Source of the DNA: Meloidogyne chitwoodi
Taxonomy: Eukaryota; Nematoda; Chromadorea; Rhabditida; Meloidogynidae
DNA: 64,000 bases
Assembly: GCA_015183035.1 (NCBI GenBank)
Contig: JACZZP010000011.1
Coordinates: forward strand, 682,001-746,000
Direction: 5' to 3'
Of this stretch, positions 30,861-37,900 are shown one piece after another. The position numbers and the translations under genes are program-made. Within the stretch, counting starts at the first letter, position 1. Each line of letters opens with the position of its first letter. The notes under the pieces are model-generated. The model was not told the origin of the DNA, made no database searches, and saw only the letters and a program-made list of their open reading frames with translations.

Positions 30861-33110
30861 ATGTCAGCACCCATCAAACTCGCAATTATCGGCGCTATTA
30901 AAGGCCTCTCCAGAATTCGAACAGCAAAAAACTTCAATATATTGATAGATGAAGATGATTCGTCACAAATGCTTATGGTTAAATACGAAGCTATTTGCAA
31001 CCGTATTATAAATGAAATTGAAATAGCAGAAGGATATTTATGCGAAATGCGATCTGCCCTTTCAAATTGGACTGATTTACTAAGGAAACTTCCCAGCGAT
31101 GAAAGAAATTCTGCAAATGAAGATTTTCAAAAATTTCAAGAGGATCGCAAAATGGATTCGGTTATTGAGACCGTAGAGTCAATGATCCGTGAATTAAGAG
31201 ATCATCATTCTGATTTATCAGTACAAACAAAAGTATATGCATCAAAGGCAGAAAAAGAAAAACGGGCTGAAGAATTGAAACATGCCAAAGCTCTCCATAG
31301 CGCGGCACCAGCTCAAACTTCTCAGGCTACTGTACCTGTAACACAACCAATTTCATCAATCTACCAGTTACCAACATTGCAAATAAAGCGATTCTCTGGT
31401 GATCGTAAAAGCTGGATAGAATTCTACGAAAGTTTCAGATGTGCCGTGGACTCAAGTACTGGCTCAGATATTGAGAAACTTACTCTCTTGAGAAACTTGG
31501 TAGACGGCGAAGCAAAAGAATTAATTGCTGGCTTCCGACTGGAAGCTAAAAACTACAAAGAAGCTCTTCAAATGCTTAAAGACCAATATGGTGATAAAGA
31601 AGCTTATATTAGAAGTCTTCACTCTCGATTGGCAAATTTAAAAAATTGTACAACTCTCAATGATGTGAAGAAATTTTCACTTGATCTAGAGAGATTAGCT
31701 CGCGAAATGAAAAATGCGGGAGAAGATATTGAAGGACCTTCCGTCTACTTAATGTTGGAAAGAAAGTTGAATAAACCTTTTCTACGAACTGTCCTTACTA
31801 AAAAGGCAGAAAACCCAGCTGATTGGACAACAAATCATTTTAGAGCAACATTATTAGAAGCGCTACAAAAAGAATCAGCAATCCAAGAAGTCATGACAGA
31901 ATATGAGCATGAACAAAGGCAATTTAGGCCAAACTTCCGGCCAAATTTCAGGCCAAATTTCCGGCCAAATTCCCGGCCAAATTTCAGGCCAAATTTTCAA
32001 ATTAAAAGGCCATCTCCAACTTCAGATGTGAAAGAAGAATTTACATATGCTGCAATTTCTCAAAGCAAAGAATTTAATCATATTAATCAGCAATCAAATC
32101 AACAATTTGTGCCTAAAAGGTACATGAATAATTCAACACCGAAACTAAAACCAATTTGTATATTCTGTGGAAATAATCATTGGAGTGATAAATGTCAAAA
32201 AATTATAAATCCAAAGGCAAGACTCCAAATGATCAAAGATAAAGGACTTTGTACTCGCTGCTTTAAGCGAAATCATAGAAGTGCCAATTGTTGGAATTCA
32301 ACAACGTGTTATTATTGTAAAGGAAAGCATCATTCAGCTCTATGCTTTCAGAAAAATTCAAGTATGATTCAAATTGCCGAAAGGCAAGGAAATGTGGTTA
32401 CGCCAGCAAACGGGGACCAAACAAATGCAATTAATTATGAAACAACGCAAACAAATGTTGTAAATGAAAGAAACTCTAAGGCATTACTAATGACTCTTGA
32501 GGCAACAGTATTCAATCCTGCAAGGCCTCACTTAAGCAAAAAGGCTTTAATCTTTATTGATCCTGGCAGTCAACGTTCTTTTGTTTCTGCTAAATTGGCG
32601 GATTATCTCCAATTGCCAATAATCGACAAAGAAAAATGTAAACTCACAAGTTTTGGCGAAAAACGTGCCAAAGAATATATTAGCGACTTAGTTCGAATTA
32701 ATTTACTCTGCCAAGGAGGAGATAAAATTAGTGTCGTCATGAATAAGTTAAACTTCCTCGTCAATCCACTTCCTCATTATAATTTAAAGGAAATAAGCAA
32801 AGAAGAATTAAATCAAGTAAAATTCAATGCTGAAGCAGAATACCGTCAGCCTGATATACTCATAGGAATGGATCTATGGCACGAGATAAATGTTAATAAA
32901 AAGACAACACTCCCAAGCGGATTTACAATAAGTTACTCACGCCTTGGACAAATTTTGAGCGGAGCTGGAAAAATTGAAGAAACTATTTCATCACATACAA
33001 TATATGCAGCGTCTGTTTATGTAAATCCTATGAATACTGGAAGAAATAAAAAGGATTTAAAAAAGAAAAAATTAATAAAAGAAAAGAAAAAGATCAACCG
33101 GAAAATATAA
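30861..33110 (+). CDS. gag: Gag-protease of the nested element
   Basis: 749 residues from an ATG. BEL/Pao Gag domain at about 170-320 (IKRFSGDRKSWIEFYESF, LVDGEAKELI, LKDQYGD, MLERKLNKPF). Six or seven FRPN repeats at about 353-380 come from tandem GGCCAAATTTC units at 31,925-32,000. Zinc knuckles follow (CIFCGNNHWSDKC, CTRCFKRNHRSANC, CYYCKGKHHSALC). The aspartic protease-like domain has FIDPGSQRSF at about 566, where the usual D-S-G is D-P-G. The C-terminus is a Lys-rich run with a likely frame slip: the next frame over is open from 33,050 and continues to 33,571. No RT follows. Confidence 0.9.
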   Translation: MSAPIKLAIIGAIKGLSRIRTAKNFNILIDEDDSSQMLMVKYEAICNRIINEIEIAEGYLCEMRSALSNWTDLLRKLPSDERNSANEDFQKFQEDRKMDSVIETVESMIRELRDHHSDLSVQTKVYASKAEKEKRAEELKHAKALHSAAPAQTSQATVPVTQPISSIYQLPTLQIKRFSGDRKSWIEFYESFRCAVDSSTGSDIEKLTLLRNLVDGEAKELIAGFRLEAKNYKEALQMLKDQYGDKEAYIRSLHSRLANLKNCTTLNDVKKFSLDLERLAREMKNAGEDIEGPSVYLMLERKLNKPFLRTVLTKKAENPADWTTNHFRATLLEALQKESAIQEVMTEYEHEQRQFRPNFRPNFRPNFRPNSRPNFRPNFQIKRPSPTSDVKEEFTYAAISQSKEFNHINQQSNQQFVPKRYMNNSTPKLKPICIFCGNNHWSDKCQKIINPKARLQMIKDKGLCTRCFKRNHRSANCWNSTTCYYCKGKHHSALCFQKNSSMIQIAERQGNVVTPANGDQTNAINYETTQTNVVNERNSKALLMTLEATVFNPARPHLSKKALIFIDPGSQRSFVSAKLADYLQLPIIDKEKCKLTSFGEKRAKEYISDLVRINLLCQGGDKISVVMNKLNFLVNPLPHYNLKEISKEELNQVKFNAEAEYRQPDILIGMDLWHEINVNKKTTLPSGFTISYSRLGQILSGAGKIEETISSHTIYAASVYVNPMNTGRNKKDLKKKKLIKEKKKINRKI

Positions 33111-33571
33111 AAGAAATTAATTTAAATGTTGCTTTCTCCGGATCTAATCTAGGAAAAATTGAAATTACATCTACGTCTACTGAAAAAATAGAGGCCAAGC
33201 AAAACTTGGCTAAGAATATTTTAACTAAAGAAAATAATGGGAAGACAAAATTCTTTAAAATTATTTATTACATACTTCTAATGTTAATAATTTTCAAACA
33301 TTTGTTGTACAACTCTAATTCATATTTTCATATACTTACAAGAGATGAACAACAAATACAACTACAAAATAATAATATAAATGTTTATAGAACAAGGCTA
33401 CATAATAATGCCACTGAATTTAGAAAAAATTATCTAGCAAATTCAACAGAAAAACTAAACAAAGAAGTAATTCAAACTTCGCTTTCAGCTGAAAATCTGG
33501 ATAATCAACTACCTAATTGGAAAAGAAGATTAAAAAATATAAATATTGACATGCCCAGACCAGTGGGATAG
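33050..33571 (+). CDS. Membrane-segment ORF of the nested element (possible Env remnant)
   Basis: Open from 33,050 without an ATG; it overlaps the Lys-rich end of the gag-protease frame by 61 bases, consistent with a one- or two-base slip in an A-rich stretch. One membrane segment is visible, FFKIIYYILLMLIIF, followed by a polar, Asn-rich tail. It may be what is left of a pol-env junction after internal deletion. No family resemblance beyond that. Confidence 0.45.
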   Translation, partial: KGFKKEKINKRKEKDQPENIKEINLNVAFSGSNLGKIEITSTSTEKIEAKQNLAKNILTKENNGKTKFFKIIYYILLMLIIFKHLLYNSNSYFHILTRDEQQIQLQNNNINVYRTRLHNNATEFRKNYLANSTEKLNKEVIQTSLSAENLDNQLPNWKRRLKNINIDMPRPVG

Positions 33572-33605
33572 ATAACAAGTGCAATACAAATAACATTTCA
33601 AATTT

Positions 33606-33728
33606 AAAAAAAAAAAAAAAAAAAAAATCCAAAATTATATAATAATAAAAACCACTAAAAGGCGCCAATTAATAAAACCCACTAAATGGCGCCAATTAAC
33701 TAAAACAACTAAATAGCGCCACTTAATT
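33606..33728 (+). repeat. A22 tract and three 27 bp repeats with GGCGCC
   Basis: A run of 22 A (33,606-33,627) is followed by three imperfect tandem units of about 27 bp, AAAACC(C)ACTAAAxGGCGCCAATT, at 33,647-33,673, 33,674-33,701 and 33,702-33,728. It separates the Gag-protease part from the thioredoxin-like ORF. An internal poly(A) could mark the join of a captured transcript or a recombination point. Confidence 0.75.
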
Positions 33729-33865
33729 CAAAAATAAACAGTAATAAACTCGCCAGATTGACGCCTCCTAGGGAACAGAAGGATATTTAAAGTGGATTTA
33801 AAACTATTTCATCAAATCAAAATATTCATTCCCTAAATAAATTTGTCTCATCCAATTCAAAATCT

Positions 33866-34396
33866 ATGAATCAACAAAAATTAAAGAAGGAAGTTGATTT
33901 AATACAAAACAGAATCGAAGAAAAATCAAAGATGATAAAAAAGGATTCTGATAAAATAGAAGAATTAATGGAAAAAATGAGAAAGGCAAGAAGAAGACGT
34001 GTAAGAAACACAGCACTTATGGATATAGACAAAAGAAAATTAGAGATAAAACAAAAGCTGATAAAAGAAATGGAACCTAATAATAAATTAAAACAATTTC
34101 TCGAGGGTGATAACAGTTATGTTAAATTAATATTGATATGGTCCCGATGTTATGAAAGAAGTAAAGAACTTCCGAAAATAGCATTGGATCTACCGGAATT
34201 GTTGGATGGACAAAAACAGCAATTATTAAAATTACGAATTGAAGAAGATGAAGAACTAATCAAAAAATACGACATAAGAACTATTCCAACAATCCTAGTG
34301 TTTAAAACGGGAAAATTAGTAGAAAAAATAGAAGGATTTAATTCAGAAAAGATGAAAGAATTCGCAATTAAATATTCTAAAATAAAACGTAAATGA
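33866..34396 (+). CDS. Thioredoxin-like ORF carried by the nested element
   Basis: 176 residues, intronless. Residues 1-75 are highly charged and helical, with an Arg run RRRRVRN. Residues about 85-170 match the thioredoxin fold: a beta strand VKLILIW, then helix, then EEDEELIKKYDIRTIPT with the cis-Pro motif at 139-142, and ILVFKTGKLVEKIEGF, the usual strand-turn-strand with FxxGK. The active site WCGPCK is replaced by C95-YERS-K100, so neither redox cysteine is present. It therefore cannot be a normal disulfide oxidoreductase. Its position between gag-protease and the 3' LTR is where retroelements carry accessory or captured host genes. A host origin is inferred. Confidence 0.6.
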   Translation: MNQQKLKKEVDLIQNRIEEKSKMIKKDSDKIEELMEKMRKARRRRVRNTALMDIDKRKLEIKQKLIKEMEPNNKLKQFLEGDNSYVKLILIWSRCYERSKELPKIALDLPELLDGQKQQLLKLRIEEDEELIKKYDIRTIPTILVFKTGKLVEKIEGFNSEKMKEFAIKYSKIKRK

Positions 34397-34430
34397 TAAT
34401 TATAATTGTTACCTTTTTTTTGGTCAGGAA

Positions 34431-34948
34431 TGTTGAAAAATTAAAAAAAAATTATTAATTTTTAAAATAATAATAAATATTAATAAATAAAACTATATCC
34501 TGATTTCGCGCTTTTTCATTTTAGCCAGTTCTATAATGTACTTTTCCCCCCTTAGGCTATGTATTTCCTTTATTTTTATAATAAATCATAAAACTATAAA
34601 TTTATAAATATAATTTAATTTTTTATTAATAATAAAAAACTAAATTATAATATAATTTAATTTTTTATATTAATAAAAAACTAAAATATATCAAGTTTAT
34701 AGTCAAAATTTGCTGTATTTAAACCCCCAAATTTTGTATATATTATATATCTATATATTATAATTTATATTATTATATCATTAAATAAATAAATATTATA
34801 GACTCTTATAGTCTTATTAATTGTATTTTAATTAAATAAATAAATATTATATAAATTTTAAATAAAATTGCTTATTTAAAATACTTAAATTTTAATAAAA
34901 TTCTTAAATAAATTAATTAAATATTAATAAATTACTGGCGTTACAACA
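34431..34948 (+). repeat. 3' LTR of the nested element
   Basis: Same 518 bp as 29,956-30,473 by inspection. The preceding GGTCAGGAA is a weak polypurine tract. Confidence 0.93.
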
Positions 34949-37900
34949 GCAGAATGTTTTGATCCATGCGGACTCATTTCTCCATCATTGCTTAAAGGAA
35001 AATGGTTACTTCAAAAATTATGGGAATTAAAACTCACTTGGGATAATGAATTGCCTGAAGAGCTACAGATTGAGTGGCAATCAATTGCTAATGAATACTC
35101 AAACTGCAGCACAATTAAATTACCAAGGAGGGTAATTCCCTGGAAAATAACAAAAGAAATAAAATTTCAATTATGCGCATTTTCGGATGCGTCAGATAAA
35201 GCATTAGGATTCACGATCTATCTCCGTTCACAAAAAGGAACCGAAATAGAATCGACATTAATTTTTGCTAAAAGTCGCGTTAAGCCTAAAGCTCAGATAG
35301 GTAAGTGCGAAGCAAAATTAACAATACCGCGGATGGAGTTGCACGCCGCGTTGATAGCCACAAAAGCCTTGGACTATGTTGAAAACATGCTCGACATAAA
35401 AATTAATGAAAAGATTCTCTGGTCGGATTCGCAAATTGTAATCCATTGGTTAAGATCCACAACTGAACAAGAAGCATTTATTGAAAGACGATTAAGGCCA
35501 ATACGAAAAAATTCAGTCATTTACATCCGAACTGAGGAAAATCCAGCGGATTTGACGAGTCGCGGAATATCACCCAATGAGTTAGAAAATAATAATTTTT
35601 GGTTCCGTGGACCAAACTGGCTAGTAAAAAATGAAGAAGAATGGCCTGAAATCGTCTTAAAATATTCACCTGGCGAAAGGATAGAAAAATTAAATCCTCA
35701 GCCATTTCATGAGATGTGTCTTTCGGTGAATGAAAAAACTGTTTTAGTTGAGCATGATCGATTTTCCCGTCATAAAAAATTAAAAAAGACTGTGGCTTAC
35801 ATTCTTCGAGCAATAAAAATTTTAATAATAAGAAACACTAAACCAAAAAATAAATTTTTGGAAAAAATAAAAGAAACAATGGAGTCAAACCCTGGTCAAC
35901 TAAAACCAAGGGAAATGGAAATTGCTGAAAAATTTCTTCTAAAAGAGGCTCAAAAAATGCATCCTCCTAGTGAGGATACAATTAAGAATCTTCAATTATT
36001 TAAAGATTCGGAAAATATATTTAGAAGTAAGGGGAGACTTGAATATGGTAATTTGGAAGAGGAAACAAAATTTCCAGTTTGGCTTCCCAAAAAATCATTT
36101 CTTACTGATCTAATTATTATGGAAGCACACGAAAAGATGGCACATGCTGGCACAAATACAGTTCTTGCCTCTTTGAGATTTAAATATTGGATTACCCGGA
36201 AGAAGGTACAAGAGTGCTCAAAAAATTGCCAAAATTGTAAAAAATTTTGGATAAAGCCTTATGCTCAGCCTCAATTTCCTGCATTACCTGCTGCACGAGT
36301 AAATCCATTTCGACCATTCATGCACACAGCAGTAGACTATTTTGGACCCATGACGATAAAAATAAAAAATGGGGAGCATCAAAAAAGATGGGTAGCCGTG
36401 TTTACGTGCACCAGCACTAGGGCCGTCCATCTCGAAGTGGCTGAAGATCTTTCAGCGCAAGCATTTATACAAACGTTTCGTCGTTTTATAGCCCAAAGGA
36501 AAAAGCCCAAATTAATGATTTCGGATAACGGAACGAATTTTAAAGCAACGGAAAAAATCCTTACTAGTATTTGGAAGGAAATACATATACAACAATTCGT
36601 TTCTGATAACGAAATTAATTGGATATTCGTAACAGAAAGAGCTCCTTGGAAAAATGGTCTCGTAGAGAGAATGGTCGGATTAATAAAATACTCACTCAAA
36701 CGAACTGTCGGTAGGAAGTTGCTAGAAGAAGAAGAGTTTCGCACTCTCATAACAGAAGTGCAAACAATTATCAATTCTAGACCATTAAATTTTCTACCAG
36801 ACTCAGAACAAGTAATTCCTCTTCGACCTCTCGATTTTCTTATACCGTTTAAAGAAGGTAATACAGAATTTCCACATTTACCAAAAGTAGATGAAAAGGA
36901 TCCTGATTACCTTCCTGAAAAAATAACGAATAAAGAAAAATTAGTGGAAGAGCTTAAAAAAGTCGCAAATAGGCTTGATATTTTTTGGAAAATTTGGACT
37001 TCCGAATATTTAATAGCTCTACGCGAGAGGAAAAATTTTTTTAAAAATAAAAATACAGTAGATTTTTCTCCGGAGGTGGGAGACATTGTCATCATCCGAG
37101 ATGATGAAACAAAAAATAGAGGAATTTGGAAACTGGGGAGGATAGAAGAAATTCTCCCCGGAGAACGATCTGCTGTTATAAAAACAAATAATCGAATAAC
37201 GAGACGGGCAGTGAATGATATTTTCCCTTTCGAAATAGATGAAAGAGAAAAATACGTACCTGAAAAATGCGCGCCTAAAGCAGAAATTAAAAATAATAAA
37301 TTAGAAAATAAATTAAAAAATAATAATAAAGAAATTATTAATAATTGCTTATGTAATTTTGTTATTTCTAGGGACATGGAAGAAGAACTCAAATCGAATG
37401 CTTCTCTCGACTATGATGAACAAAACAAAAACCTGGAAGACAATAAAAAGGAAAGCAATGAGGAACCACCCAAAAAGGTGGATAAATATGATGAGCGAAA
37501 TTTAAATGATCGCTTACGCTCCTTTGTAAAAAGTCAAAAAGACAAGGTACAAAAAGAAACGGAAATTGTACGAAAACAAGCTGTAGTTTGTACTTCACGG
37601 CTTGAAAAATTCCAACAACGTAATACAGAAACTAAAAAAGCTGTTGTAAAAACTGACCAAAAGTCGGTTGAAGATCAATATGAGCGTAAAGAAAAAGATG
37701 GAAAATTATTATTACATTTTGGTTGGTCCTTAATTCATGGTTGCTCTCCTGGCTCTTATGGACACAGAAATTGTTCTCAAATTGTTCTAAGCAACGTAAT
37801 AGATATTGCTAGGAAAAATTCAGAAGAAATAAAAAAGGAATATGCTGCTTTACAAAATAAAGTAGTGCCATCTTTAATACAATTACTGATGTGTTATTGG

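Larger units (their letters stand above)
29956..34948 (+). mobile_element. Nested non-autonomous BEL-like LTR retrotransposon
   Basis: The 518 bp LTRs (29,956-30,473 and 34,431-34,948) start TGTTGAAAA and end TTACAACA, apparently identical. They are flanked by the 4 bp duplication GCAG (29,952-29,955 and 34,949-34,952) inside the RT/RNase H region of the outer element. The interior encodes a BEL-type Gag-protease protein, a short membrane-segment ORF and a thioredoxin-like ORF. RT, RNase H and integrase are absent, so it must be mobilised in trans. The LTRs share no obvious similarity with those of the outer element, so it is a different family. Confidence 0.92.

Noticed and set aside
17577..34396. 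Functional link between the PITHD1-like gene and the thioredoxin-like ORF, since TXNL1 combines both domains
   Set aside because: The thioredoxin-like ORF belongs to the nested retrotransposon. Their presence in one window is probably chance.
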